From Monosporascus cannonballus (taxonomy: Eukaryota > Ascomycota > Sordariomycetes > Xylariales), in the NCBI GenBank assembly GCA_004154925.1, contig QJNS01000009.1:124001-188000 (forward strand): a stretch of DNA of 64,000 nucleotides. Reading direction: 5' to 3'. Within the stretch, counting starts at the first letter, position 1, and each line of letters opens with the position of its first letter. The translations under genes and the position numbers were made by a program. A model generated the notes under the pieces. It was not told the DNA's origin. It saw only the letters and a program-made list of their open reading frames with translations, and searched no databases. Of this stretch, positions 25,165-37,583 are shown in pieces.

Positions 25165-25326
25165 CTAAAATTCTCTAGTCCGCTGCATGAGGCTTTTAAC
25201 GCCAACGGCGGCAAACTCTTGGCGGACGTGGGGTTGGATGATTTTACGGAAGGTTCCGAGTTTCCGACGGCAGTCTTAGATTTTGGAGGGTTCGCTTCCA
25301 TAAATCTTGTTAAATGGATTTTGTAG
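25165..25326 (+). pseudogene. Unassigned reading-frame fragment (possible terminal exon or relic)
   Basis: This frame has gene-like composition, reading PLHEAFNANGGKLLAD and then a segment ending in GGFASINLVKWIL and TAG. There is no ATG, and an upstream stop closes the frame at its left end. A CTAG acceptor-like site at about 25,172-25,179 could make it a last exon, but no convincing upstream exon was found. The opposite strand carries an 80-aa frame over the same bases (25,116-25,358). I do not recognise either. It may be a relic of a gene lost from the island. Confidence 0.3.
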
Positions 25327-25494
25327 TCGAACAGAATCCTCAACATGTCAATGGACATAAATTATTGCGCTTATGCGAATATAGTGAAACTCGCTTATAT
25401 AAATCGTTGCTTATCGAATCATGAATTTCAACACCTATCGCCACATCATCAGAGATGGCCTATCCGCCCTATCGTGCCCTCTCACTCGGCGCAC

Positions 25495-25976
25495 TCATCT
25501 AGCATCCGCAAAGGACAGCAGTTCCTCAGGTCTTGGGTTGCCATGCACCTCGTACATAGCGGAGCCTCTCGCCTCATGCGTTTGTAGGGCGTTATCATCT
25601 CCTGCTTTTGCCCCTGCGAGGGCGGGAAGCCCTAGCCGTGCTGTCGGTGCTCCGGCAACTCCGGGTGATTAGGCCATTGTCAGTCCCAGGACGGTTTTCT
25701 GCTGCTACTGATGTGATATACCAGGAGCAGGATGACGGCGATCAGGAGAGAACCGACGCCCAACCCCACGCTTATGCCGGCTTTGGCACCGCTTCTCAGC
25801 TGGTTGCCATATGCGTCGGCAGCGGGGTTAGGTGTTGAGGAGGCCGAGTACTTAGTCTCTGGAGCTGAAATCGAGGAGGAGGTAGCTCGGTGTTCGGCGT
25901 CCCAATGGAGACTCGGTAGACGAAGCGATGCCGAGTTGCTGCTGGCACCGATCAGTGTTGAACCTAGTAACGCCAT
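25495..25976 (-). CDS. Small single-pass membrane protein, possible 3' part of a cell-surface protein gene
   Basis: Unspliced, the first frame (25,976-25,680) gives 98 aa: a Ser/Thr/Ala-rich stalk (residues ~20-60), then a membrane span AGISVGLGVGSLLIAVILLL and a short stop. A different frame downstream encodes a polar tail (GAKAGDDNALQTHEARGSAM, then YEVHGNPRPEELLSFADAR, stop at 25,495). A 68-bp intron 25,641-25,708 (weak donor GTAGCA, branch CTAAT, acceptor ACAG) joins the two in frame to give 137 aa. Stalk + TM + polar tail with a YE.HG motif is the usual C-terminal half of fungal Ser/Thr-rich surface proteins. The N-terminal part is not a convincing signal peptide, and an in-frame stop sits two codons upstream of the ATG, so the ectodomain may be missing. 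The island ends about 120 bp beyond. If the weak donor is not used, this is a frameshifted pseudogene. Confidence 0.45.
25641..25708 (-). other. Proposed 68-bp intron with weak donor
   Basis: GTAGCA donor, CTGAC and CTAAT branch-like motifs, and ACAG acceptor. It is the only donor-acceptor pair I found that restores the frame between the TM segment and the tail. The donor is unusual for fungi, hence the low confidence. Confidence 0.35.
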
Positions 25977-26021
25977 TGCTTAGCTAGCTAACAGTTTAGT
26001 AGAAATTGCTTCGCTGATTCC

Positions 26022-26100
26022 TGTCAGCTAGCCAGGTGTGCGTTAGCACACCAAATACGGAAAGGTTACCCGCTGATCGAAACATATATTTTGTTGCGAG
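26022..26100 (+). repeat. Dispersed hairpin repeat (copy 1) at island edge
   Basis: Begins TGTCAGCTAGC and matches 51,881-51,955 inside the TRIM-like element. It contains a 7-bp stem GGTGTGC/GCACACC with a 4-nt loop (26,035-26,052) and shares the following ATACGGAA and CTGATCG blocks. It marks the right border of the GC island. The end is indefinite because AT-rich DNA begins within it. Confidence 0.6.
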
Positions 26101-26990
26101 GTTATATAAAAATTATACGCGTTGCGAAAACGTGCTTAATTAGCCTAATAAAATAAAGTAATTAATAATTTTAATATTTAATAAATAAAAACTTTACTTG
26201 CGTAAATATTAATTGATTAACTATTATTAAAACGCTATAAATTATATATTAGTAATAATTTAGTGCATTTCTAAAAGTTTATCATAATAATTATACTATT
26301 AAAATTCGTTATTGTTTATAAAAGGTTAGAAATTATTATTATTTTAAAAGCGAATTTTAATATTTAAAAATCGCGTTTAATTTATAAAATATTATTAATT
26401 TTAATTCAGTGCTTATATAACTTATTAAATTCATAAAACTTAATTTTATTTTTATTTCTATTGATAAAGTTTTAATATTTTCTTAATTTGATCGTTTAAA
26501 AATATATTATCGAATATTCTATAGGTACGTCTTAATTATATATATAAAAAATCAATTTAATGTCTATATTTCTTAATTTAATTAATACGAATTACATTAT
26601 AAGTTATTTTTGAAGTATTATTAAAATTTAAAATACAGATAATAACGTTTAATTTTTAATTTAATGATATATTATAATTTTAAGCGCTAAACTGATCGGT
26701 TTCGAAAATATATATCAATCTATTTTTTATATTCACGCACGGAAATACAAATATTAGTTTAATTATATTTTTTAATTAAACGTATTTTTGTTGCTAAGAA
26801 ATATAATAGTTTTTCAAAATAATATAATCGTGATATTATATTATGAGCTCGAATTATTTTCGATATTTAATAACAATTTAAAATAATTTTAAAGGCGGTT
26901 TTCTTTTTAATTATATAAGATAATAAGTATTGATCGACTATCGTTGATTTTTCGACCAAAACGAAATATAAAAACGTAAAGTAAACTATT
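26101..26990. other. AT-rich DNA, no gene recognised
   Basis: RIP-like AT-rich DNA between the gene island and the ACTAT target duplication of the next Gypsy element. No motif or repeat boundary was seen. Confidence 0.5.
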
Positions 26991-26995
26991 ACTAT

Positions 26996-27417
26996 TGTAA
27001 CGACTTGGGGTTTAACCAACTATTAAACCTTAGTCGTACGGGTTTATATTAACAGAAGTATCGTAGAAAATTAAGTAATAAATAACGTATTATGTTTCGT
27101 AATATCAAAAGTACCTTGAGTAATAATATTATATTACAAACGATTAATATTATTAAATATTACAAACGAATACTATCTCAGCTATAGAAATAATAATCGT
27201 ATATATATTTAACTATTATTATTTGTTTTACCTAGATTATTACATTTTCGTAATAATTCTATTAATCCTAATTTTCGTAAATTTCGTAATAATCCTAATA
27301 ATTTTAACTTTTGTAGATCTTATAATAATCCTAATAATTATATTACGTAACTTTTTCTTCTGCTGCTCTATTTATCTTAGTTATTTCTAGATACGCTAAG
27401 GATGTTGAGTTGTAATA
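26996..27417 (-). repeat. 3' LTR of family A copy (422 bp)
   Basis: Starts TGTAACGAC and ends GTTGTAATA (final CA mutated to TA). It contains two full 36-bp tandem units (27,249-27,284 and 27,285-27,320) and a partial third. Its outer (left) end is less RIP-mutated than the matching end of the partner LTR. Confidence 0.9.
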
Positions 27418-30400
27418 CGATTTTTCTTTCTTTAGAATTTTCGTCTCGAAGATTTTATTTCGTAAGTACTTAATTTTATCATTACAGGTCGTATTAAGAA
27501 ATATGCTAAATCTTTTTCCAAGTTTAAAATCGTTTAGTGCAATTCTTTAATAGCCGCGATACTTTTTGCAAATTTTGTCGATATAACACCTTATTCTTAT
27601 TACAATCGAAAAAAATTAAAATGCAAATTATCGAAGAACGACTTTTTCCGTTACTTGTCCTATATCAAAAATAGCTAGTCCAATTATGATATACGGGGTT
27701 TAAGTCCAGAGCAGCTATAACGCGTCGTTACTTAATATCGAAAACTTAAGTTAGAATTAAAGGTCGTGAAAAAAAGACAAACCGGGTTATTTCGAAAACT
27801 AACGCCCGTTTACGTCGTTTACGTAAACAAAAGAAAATATAATATGATAAAATAATAAAAACTGTATTCCGTAATATCGATAATTTAGAAGAACTGGAGA
27901 AATTAAAGCGTTAAGAAAAACAGGCCGAATTAAAGGCCATTAAGGTTACGTTAATAAAGGCCGTGCCTTTTTTTAATTGGTTTAACTTGGAATCTACCGA
28001 TTGATCGTTTATTAATTAGGAGACCTTTAATTATGTTAACTTCGACGTTGTTAGTAAAGAGTTTTTAGCAGGCGCTGAGCGTTAATAAGGTTTTTGGTAG
28101 ATTCCTAGGTATTTTCAGAGTCCGGGTGTTTTTTCCACTTAATTAAGTAGTAGGTAAATCCGTTTTGTTTTTGCATATTGAGAATTTTTTCACCTCGTAT
28201 ATTTGTTTATTTTTTTTATTTCCATAGTATTTTACGCCGTATATATTTTGATTATGTTTGCTATTAATTCGAATAAAAAATATTAAAAATGAAATAAAGT
28301 TTAATTTTTAAAGGAAGGTTTAATTAGTAATTATTTTCTAAGATTCTTCTAGCGATTATATATAGACCAATATATTTAAAATCGAGTTTTTATTAGATCG
28401 TTTTATTTAAATATTTTTTGCAATAAAGAACAGCATTTTTCTTTTTTCGAAAATTAATTTTTTTAACTCTTTCTAGTTATAATATTTACTTATTTAATTA
28501 GGTACGAATTTTATTTTTATTTTTATTTTTCGGTATAGTTTTTGTAATTATTTTAACGTAAGAATTATTTTAATATTAATTAAACCGTTGTTATGTACCT
28601 TTTTATACAGGTTTGAAATAAAATCAAAATTGACGTTTGTAAATATTATTTTGATATTTTCGTAATAATTAATATTATAAGGTAATTATGCGATTAGTAA
28701 ATATTTAATTAAATTGTTTTGTTCGTAATTAATATAATATTATGAATAAACTTTCAAAATTTAGTTTGTATATTTTATTTCTTCATTCATTTTAAATTTA
28801 ATGGCGTTAAATAATTTATAATTGAGGCCGATTTACGTTATAAAGCTTTATTAAAAGTTAAATATAAATATTAATCTTTGATTTCAAATATCTTTTATTA
28901 ATAATCCGTATATATTAAAAATATATTTAAAAAAATATATATTATTTATTCGGCGTTTGTATTTTCACAATATAATAAAAGATAAGAAGAGTTTGTAAAT
29001 CGATCGATAATTACGAAAATCTTATCGTAATATATTTTTATAATTAGATTTCTTTTGATATACGGAGTTTAGTAATAAAGTCGAATATAAATAAATACCA
29101 TAGTTGTTTTAAAACTGGTAATAGCTGTAATACTCCGTATGGTCTATATCGTCGAGCTTTTATTTTAGCACAAATATCGTATTATTGTAAAATTTTCTAT
29201 ACCGTTAATTTTATTTTAAGAAAAGAAAAGAAATATATTAAAGTTCTTTTAAGGTTTTTTTAAATTTCTAGATATCCGTATAATTAATATTTATATATAT
29301 TTCGTATTAGAACTTTCTGGTATTTTATTAGAACTTATATTTTGTCCGCTTTTTGGTTTTTTAGAAGACCGTCGTTATATTGATAAATTTTCTGATATAT
29401 ATTAAGGGGTACTGCTCGAAATTTCGCAATCTGTTACGGGCGTAAATATTTTTTATAGTAGTATTAAAGATAGGATGGCTGATTTTGACTAATGTTTTTG
29501 TGAAATCTGATCGTCTATTTAAAGCGTTCATTTTGTTATTTTTAAGCCTTATTTATAGATAATAACAAAATCGAAATTCGTTAATTTTTTACGTAATCAA
29601 ATTCTTATTTTATAAGTTTTTTAGTCGTAACAAATCGGGTAAAATTTTAATAATCCGTATAAATCTTAATCTGGTGTAAATTTGCTTTTAAAAACATACT
29701 TAAATTTTCGAAATATTATAATAATAGCTATATATTTTATTTTCGGAATATAATAATTAAACTGAGTTACTTTTAATTTATATAATAAATATAATAAGGT
29801 ATAATTTGCCTTAATTATTTGGTTATCCGATTATTATATTTAACGCGTAATTCGAAATAGTAGTTTTTAATTTAATAAGTCGCTTTAAAATTATGTATAA
29901 TTAATATTGGTTCGTTAACAGTCGCATCTTTAATATCCTAAAATATTTTTTTCGTATTTCGCGTTTATTTAAACTTTTTGGTTTCGTAAAATTTATTAAA
30001 GATATAATTATTTTGCTAAAGTTCTAAATAAACTTTTTGTAATAGTTGGCGAATTTAAGGAATACTTATATTTCCTTAACAGCAATTAGCGTTTATTATT
30101 TTATAATTATAGTGATCTTTTTGGGGTTTATCCTAATATATCTTAAGGTAGGTAATATTATATTCCAGATATTTTAGTTTTTATGTGTAAAATTGATTTC
30201 TTTTTACGTTAACAAATAATTTTACGTTTTATAAAACTTAAAAAACCTTATAAACGTATTTTACGTATATTCTTTTCCGTTTCTAAGAAAATGAGAATGT
30301 CGTCGAGATGACAAACGACGAAAATATCGAGATATTCCCGTAATATAGAATTTATTATCCGTTAGAAAATTATTAATACGTTCGTAAATCTTATTAATAT

Positions 30401-33400
30401 AACTAAATACTTAAATAATTCGTATTTCGTCCTAAAGGTTATTTTTTATTTATATTTGTTTTAATCCTAATAAAGTTATATTTATTTTTAAGATCGAATA
30501 TTATAAATTATTTAGTTCCGTAAAATTGGTCTTTTATTTCTATTATTAAGAGTAATAATATTTGTTCTTTAACAATAATGTCGTTCAATTATTAATAATT
30601 AACTATAAGTCGTAATATTTCGTTTTTTTTTGGGTACGAAAAACATAAGATATTCTGCTAGTGATTTCGAAAATCGAATCCATCCTTTTTGTACCCAATT
30701 TTCTAGATATTTTTTAAGAGTACGTAACTTATTTTCATTAAGGTTATAAATTTGGTAAATCGTTATCGAAAATTCTTTTTTAAGGATTATCTTATAATTT
30801 TATTCGCTGTATTCTAATAATTTCGTATTAATTTCTTTTGAAAAGCCGTTCGTATTTATAATATTATAAACGTATATTACTCAGATTTTCTAACTTTTGC
30901 GGTTATTATTTTCGATCGTTATTTAATTACTTTAATTTCGCTTTAATAATAATAATAATACGTCGTATTTTTCTTTAACACTTATTTTTTTCTTATGTTT
31001 TATCTTTTTGAGTGGTAAGATTTTTGTTGTATCTTTATGCCTATATTCGTCGCTATTTTCGATCAAATATTAAGATCTTAATTTTTTTTCTTATCTGCCA
31101 ATAAAGTGTGAAATAAACCTTACCTGGCTAATTTCTCCATTAATTAAGATTTCGTACTAGCGTATCCATGATAATCTTAAGATTATATCGTAATTCCTAA
31201 ATAAAATAATATCAAAATTAATTATTTGGTATGATTTTTAAATAAAAATCTCGAGATAATTAATTTCGCGTATAATTTTTACGTTATTATAAGCGAATTC
31301 CTGATTTTCGATATTCGTTGTTATATAAGATTCTAACTTATATCTCCATCATAATTTAAACTTATTAACCATATTTGATATAATATAATTCCTGGTCAAA
31401 GTTTTGTAATTCATTATTATAATATATTAATGTGTTCCGATTTGTATATTCAAAATAAAAGAGTTATTAACGGCTGTTATCGTCGTATTTAAAGCCCTTT
31501 TTAAGAGTTCCTTTTAATTTCTCTGAATTTTAGTATCTTACAGCTTTTTTACAAAGAACTTTTCTTAATTCCTTTTCGAATTTTCGAACTTTATTTGTAT
31601 TTCGGTATTTAACGCGTTATTATTATATTTGTCGTTAAAAGCGGCGTATTATTTCTTCGAATTATATTAATTATTTTTTGTTTTATTATAATTTGTTTCC
31701 TTATTAGATAAATTATTTTCTTATATTTCCGACTTTATCCTATTATGCGTCGTATAAACTATCGTTTTAAAGTTTTCTCATAAATTAATATATTTTTCAT
31801 ACCCGTTTTTTCGTAATAGTTTATAATAAATATTACCTGTAAATGAGGATTTATAATAGTCTTTTGATAATGTTTTTTTATTATATATTAAACTAATTCT
31901 TTTTTTCGTTTAATAATTATATTATTAGAAATAACAAAAGGGTTTTTTTGCAAGTATTATTTTCTTTCGAGCCAGCTTTTTATTTCGGCCAATTATTAAA
32001 TATCACTTGGAGCTATAAATCGAAAGTATTAATATTATTATTTATTATATTTTTTTATTTCCGCTACGATTTAAAAAGTTGAATCCTTTATAATATATAC
32101 GGATAATTCGCCCGTAAATGTATTATTTCCAATTTTCGTAACCGGGATATTGTTGTCGTCGACAATATATAGTATGCATTTTCCCATATCGGTTAGAAGT
32201 TCTAGGAAAAATCTTTTTTATCTAATTCTGATATTCGCGTAATTATTTTTATAATGCTTTTTATCATGCTCGCAATATCTGTTAAGCTAGCTTTTTAGCT
32301 TTTTGTATTTCTTGCTGTATTTTTCGCTATAAGAAACCTGGTACATATTTAGGTTAAATTGTATTAATGGGTTTGCTTTCGTTTTTCGAGTTTTTTCCAG
32401 ATTATCTTTCGAATATAGATTTCCAGTTATTTTAACGGGATTTCTTAAATGTCTTATATTACGTTATCTTATATCTTATTTTGTTACAAGTAAAATATTT
32501 AATTTAATTTTAAGCTTTCTTATAAATAGCTTTTAATTCTATAAATTTTATTTACGTGCTATAAAAAATAATATTACGTTAAAAAACGTTAATATTAATC
32601 GTATATCGGGGTTTATTATTATTTTTTCTTTTGGTGCCCCTAATACCCCATACGTATTATCGATCGCTAATTTTAATTATTATAACGATATAATCCGAGA
32701 AATAATTAGGCTGATTTAACTTAAAAAGGTTTTTTTGTATTTTTTTAGGCCGTCAAAAAACTTAGCTATTAATATTTCTTATTCTCAATTTAGCTTAAAT
32801 ACTAATTAAATTAACGTATTACCGTAATTAGATATTAATTCTTTCGTCGTTATTATTGAATTTATATTTCGGCTTTTATTTTTTTGTTTATTATTCTAAA
32901 AACCTTTATTAATTGTTATTCCAATTATTTGTACTTATTATAAATTCGTATTATTTTCGGGATTCGTTTTTCGATTAACAAAATAATATGTTTTCTTATA
33001 GCGAGCTTAAACCAAATAACCGTATTTCGGGTAAGTTATCCGATTACGAATTTTATTTATATAATATACGTAATAAGTCCAATAAAAAAAATACTCGAAA
33101 TATGTTCGGCATTAAATTAAAAACAGTTATAACTTAATTAAAGTTTCGTCAAAAAATTCTAACTTGAAAAACTTAAGAACCTTGCCTAAGTTTTTGGTAA
33201 AATTTAACTAGATAATTTAATTTGTTCGAAAAAACCTTTTAATTTCGAGAGCTTTTTTTTTAAACTTCTTATAGCCGTTTTAAAAGAACGTCGTAAGGTT
33301 ATTGTTATTTTTTAAGCTAAATAATACGTTCGTTTATAATATCTAGGCATTAAAGAACTTCTTTGCGAAAAAGGCGAGGCTTTTTCTTTTTTTTCCTCGA

Positions 33401-33526
33401 ATTCCATTCCGGTGTCCGAGTTATTAGGGACCTAGTAAATGGGTTATTCGGGCTGCTTGTTAATAAATATACTATCGGCGATATTGCTCAAAGTTTAACG
33501 GTATTACTAAATAAAAGCTTATAACG
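27418..33526 (-). pseudogene. Family A gag-pol remnant
   Basis: In sense order: gag with a decayed zinc knuckle at ~32,430-32,490 (readable as YFTCNKIRYKITYYK, from a CCHC knuckle); RT at ~30,280-30,800, collinear with the readable RT at 47,395-47,589; RNase H at ~29,500-30,100; integrase at ~28,750-29,400, with RPYGVLQ-like and YKNIL...IDRF-like traces in shifting frames; and a 3' non-coding tail to the LTR. The order RT-RNase H-integrase is Ty3/Gypsy. Changes are overwhelmingly C-to-T or G-to-A relative to other copies. Confidence 0.75.
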
Positions 33527-33987
33527 TATAACGGCTTAGAGTTTAACAAATTATTAAACCTTAATCGTACGAGTTTATACTAGCAGAAATATTGTAAAAA
33601 AACTAAACAATAAATAACGTATTAAGTTTCGTAATACTAAAAGTACCTTAAGTAACAATATTATATTACTAACAATTAATATTATTAAAAATAGTAAATA
33701 AATGTAATCTCTGTTATGGAAATAACGAATATATATATATATTTAATTATTATTACTTGTTTTGCCTGGATTATTACATTTTCGCAATAAATCTAATAGT
33801 CTTAATTTTTGTAAATTTCGTAATAATTCTAATAATCCTAATTTTCGTAAATTTCGTAATAATTTTAATAATCCTAACTCTCGTAAATCTCATAATAATC
33901 CTAATAATTCTATTACGTAACTTTTTCTCTTGCTGCTCTACTTGTCTTAACTATTTCTGGATACGCCAAGGATGTTAGATTATAACA
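33527..33987 (-). repeat. 5' LTR of family A copy (461 bp)
   Basis: Starts TATAACGGC and ends TTATAACA. It contains three 36-bp tandem units (33,783-33,818, 33,819-33,854 and 33,855-33,890) plus a partial one. The hydrophobic 73-aa frame at 33,757-33,978 is only this tandem repeat in translation. Confidence 0.9.
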
Positions 33988-33992
33988 ACTAT

Positions 33993-35967
33993 GTAATATT
34001 TTTAATATTTTCTTTCAAGTTTCGACATATTTAAAACCTTAATATTTAGAATTTCGCTTAATTTATGAAATTTAAATTAATTGTTTTTAAAGCTTAGCTT
34101 AAAATCAATTAAAGTTAATGGTTAAACTGTTTTTTAACAACGTAAATATTATAATATATATAATAAAATTTCAATGTATAATATATAAAGAATCGTAATA
34201 TAACTACGCATATATAAAATATAACTAATAAAATACAAACTTAATATAAGTGTTAAAATATTTAATTGCGATAATAAAAATAATACTGGTTAATGAACAA
34301 TATATTGATTATTTTAAATTATTTATTTTGAAAACAAGTTCATTATCTTGAAAAAATTATAACAGGTTTTATTTGATATTATCGAAAAAAGTACCGTACG
34401 TCATTAACGTCTTTAATTCATTTTTTAAAATATTATCATTTTTATATATTTTTCAATTTTATATTTTTCAATTTTTTTCTTTTGTTATTATTAATAATAT
34501 TCATTTTTGTATCTATATTTTCTTTACTCTAATAGGTATAATAAATTTATGATAATTATTTTTAAATCGCTAAAAAAGTTTAAATGTTAAGGTTTTAGTA
34601 TTAATCGAAAATTAAGATATTAATTAAACAAATAGGCTATCTGCAAATTTATAGTAATATTTTCGATATTATTAAAAACGATTAACTTAAAAACAATTAA
34701 AAATTTTAAAACTTCGATTATTTTTAGGTATAATATTATTACGTCTTCGAAAGTTTGAAGTACTTTATATTCGTTAAACTTTTTATTTATGAAGTAATTA
34801 AACTTTTAGTTTTTAAACTTTTATAAAAGAATTAATTGTCTATTAATCTGTTTAATATTTATAAAAGCTCAAATTTTATATACTATTAAGTTGTTATATC
34901 TAAATTACCTCCCTTTATAAATACCAATTTCGTAATATTATTAAAATTAATAATTATTTTATTGTAACTTCAATTTTAAACAGTTTATTTTTTTATAAAG
35001 CTTATTATTTTTAACCAAAAATAGAATAATTTATTAAGGGTATTCTGGTGATTTTCTTAATTGTAAATATTGTGAAACAATACTTTGGAAATTATCGATT
35101 AATACCTATAATATCTAATATTAAAATTAAAGATTTTCTTTATTTTTAGCTTCATCGAATTTTTTAAATTTGAAAATCATTAACCGATTTCCTAGTTAAT
35201 TTAAGAACTTTAATATATTAAATTCAGATTAATATTTTCTTTTTATATTTTAACATGTAGTCGATAATTTAAATAATAATACGGTTATTAGTTACATTAT
35301 TTTCAAATATTTCGAAATAAGGTATTTTGTTATTAAAATATATTTTATATTAATTAATAACAAGTATTTAAACTATTATTCATTTTCTTTATTTTCAGTC
35401 TCGCTATAATTTAGTTTTTAAAATAGCAAATTACCGGTATTAGCTTTTGAAAAATACTTAACGCGTAGGTTTTTGATAAAGTTATAGTATATTCGTTTTT
35501 CTTTATAATTCTTTTTTAAGTTCAATTTCGTTTTATACTATTATCAATCTTAGCAATATTTTTTTAGATAACATTTATCAATGTAATTAAATACATTACG
35601 TTAAACCTATAATATTAATATTTCTAATCGATTTTTAATAATTTAGATTTATTTCAAATTGTATAACTTAACAGTTTTTAAAATAATGATAACTGTTTTA
35701 TTTTAAATAGTAATATCTTTAAAAATAAGTTTAATTCGGTGTTTTACAAAACGGTTACTTGTTTAATTAAGTAATTATTTAATTATTCTATTTTTATAAA
35801 TTTATATTTCCAATATAACTAATTAACTTTTTTAAGTTAATCGGTAATTGTAATATTAGGAAATCGAAGAAATGGAAGAATAAATATATTCGACAATATT
35901 TCAAAATAAAGCATTTGTATTTATAATATTTACTAGAAATCCGTATTTATATTAATTAAGAAATGTT
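33993..35967. other. AT-rich DNA, no gene recognised
   Basis: About 2 kb of RIP-like AT-rich DNA between two well-delimited insertions. I see no terminal repeats, target duplications or protein motifs. It is presumably older repeat DNA that was the target of both neighbours. Confidence 0.5.
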
Positions 35968-36258
35968 AAAAGTGTAATGTTACGGCACTAGCGAAGCGGC
36001 TTATTTAAGCCGCCGTTTCGTTATGTATATACAAGCGCTGCGCGCTTGCTAGATAGCTCTCTTCTTTCTTCCTTGTGCAACAACAGAATATCTTCCAGAA
36101 ACCCAGAGACGTACAGCGCCGTGACATGTAATTTGAACAGTAAATATTGCAAATTTAATAAAATTTTACGATATAACAAGACGCGACTTTCGAAAACGGT
36201 CGCGACAACGGATTCTCAGAAAAGAAGTGGGCCCAGTCACATGATCGCTCGACAGCAT

Positions 36259-36331
36259 CTATCGTAGAGCCATCAGAGCCTAGCTCGATAGAATCTATCG
36301 TAGAGCTATCAGAGTCTAGCTCGACAGGAAT
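36259..36331 (+). repeat. 36-bp tandem duplication inside the solo LTR
   Basis: Two near-identical units beginning CTATCGTAGAG at 36,259 and 36,295, differing by a few C/T changes, with a partial upstream copy. It lies in the LTR region that would be upstream of the transcription start. The 73-aa frame at 36,046-36,267 overlaps it and is not a gene. Confidence 0.85.
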
Positions 36332-36776
36332 CTTAGAAATAATAGTATATAGATACGCTTATTTCCGTAACTAGATATTATTAGCCTGCAATAACACTTA
36401 GTTACCCAAGCAGGCGCTAGTCGAAAAAAATGGCGCACTACTTCCTCTAGCTTCAAAATCACACTCTAAATGCCATTATCATGATGATTTCACTCCTTGA
36501 TAACTTAACAAAATCGATAACGACAATAAAATATTTTTCAATTATCATAAAGAGCGAAGCTTCGTGATTATAACGAGTATTTTTCCTTTTTTAGTTTCTA
36601 ACTACTTTATATGTTTTTGAGTGATAATTATGAACGCTAACAGTACGGCTAAAATTAAGGGAAGGGGAATCGAAAAGCTTGATAAGGAGAATTAAGATAT
36701 CTTAAATAAGGGGCGGCAGAAAGTCATATTTAAATCAATGATATTACGATAAAAATTCTTATTATTAGCGGAAAAC

Positions 36777-37151
36777 TGTAACGGCTAGGAGGTTTAACCA
36801 ACTATTAAACCTTAAGTCGACGGGTTTATGTTAGCAGAAGTATCGTAAGAATCTGAGCAATAAATACAGTGACGTATTACGTTTCGTAATAGCAAAAGTA
36901 TCTTAGGTAACAATATTATATTGCAAACTAAAGTTATCTAAACTATGGAAATAATAAACATATATATTTTTTTCCTTTTTGACTTAATTATTCGTAATTA
37001 CGCCGTTAGTAATAATTACGATTACTTAAAATCACCTTTAATCATTAATAATTACTGGTTTAATAATAATTACCGTTACGTAATCCGGAAAATAACTCGT
37101 ATACTCCTTGCTTAACCGTTTCTTAAGACCGCAATTTGTCGGGTCGTAATA
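36777..37151 (-). repeat. 3' LTR of the nested family A element
   Basis: 375 bp, TGTAACGGC...GTCGTAATA. The outer left end is nearly unmutated (CTAGGAGGTTTAACC) while its inner end shows many C-to-T/G-to-A changes against the partner LTR. Confidence 0.93.
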
Positions 37152-37154
37152 CGA

Positions 37155-37168
37155 TTTCCCCCCTTCCC
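37155..37168 (-). other. Polypurine tract of family A
   Basis: In sense GGGAAGGGGGGAAA, three bases from the 3' LTR. This is the best preserved tract of the family and anchors the orientation of the copies. Confidence 0.85.
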
Positions 37169-37583
37169 AAATTTTGCTCTTAAGATTTTTTTTCATTTTT
37201 TTTCATTTAATAAGTATCCCTTTTTTTGCTTTTAATTATATTGTTTCGTATTTTCAAAATTCGTTGCGTTTTCCGTTTTTTTACCGTTCGTCGTATTAAC
37301 CTCGTAAAAACCTTTAACGAATTTGATTACGAAATTATACCTTACTTTTATTATTTTTCGAAAAACATAAGGTATAAAATAATAGAAAACGTTTCAAGGT
37401 ATAAGAAATATGTTAATTAAGGTCGATTTTATGATAATACCGGCGTACCCATTTTTTTCTTACAAAATATTTATCGCGAATATTAATGCTGAAAACGCGA
37501 AAAAACGTTTGCCGAAAAGCGATTATTAAAATTTTAACGACTTTATTTCGAAGCTTAACGTAAACATTAAAAAAAAATAAAAC

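Larger units (their letters stand above)
26996..33987 (-). mobile_element. Complete Ty3/Gypsy family A element (RIP-degraded), TSD ACTAT
   Basis: A 6,992-bp unit flanked by a perfect 5-bp duplication ACTAT (26,991-26,995 and 33,988-33,992). LTRs are 422 bp (26,996-27,417) and 461 bp (33,527-33,987); the length difference is one extra 36-bp unit of an internal tandem repeat plus 3 bases. Orientation is minus: gag, RT and integrase traces read from high to low coordinates. The internal region is collinear with the copies at 44,941-50,411, 53,469-58,806 and, inverted, 59,852-63,889. Stops are dense in every frame. Confidence 0.93.

Noticed and set aside
25495..25976. Reading this gene as a frameshifted, RIP-mutated pseudogene (TAA from CAA in the tail frame)
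   Set aside because: Not excluded, but a single 68-bp intron restores the frame and removes that stop, so a spliced gene was preferred at modest confidence.
33757..33978. Hydrophobic repetitive 73-aa frame resembling a membrane protein
   Set aside because: It is the translation of the 36-bp tandem repeat in a family A LTR.
36046..36267. 73-aa + frame with near-normal composition
   Set aside because: Lies entirely within the solo LTR and covers non-coding LTR sequence.
35973..36396. Solo LTR ending at TAACA (36,396), starting at 35,978
   Set aside because: Flanks do not match; extending the ends to 35,973 and 51,092 across the nest gives a perfect AAAAG duplication and LTR continuity.
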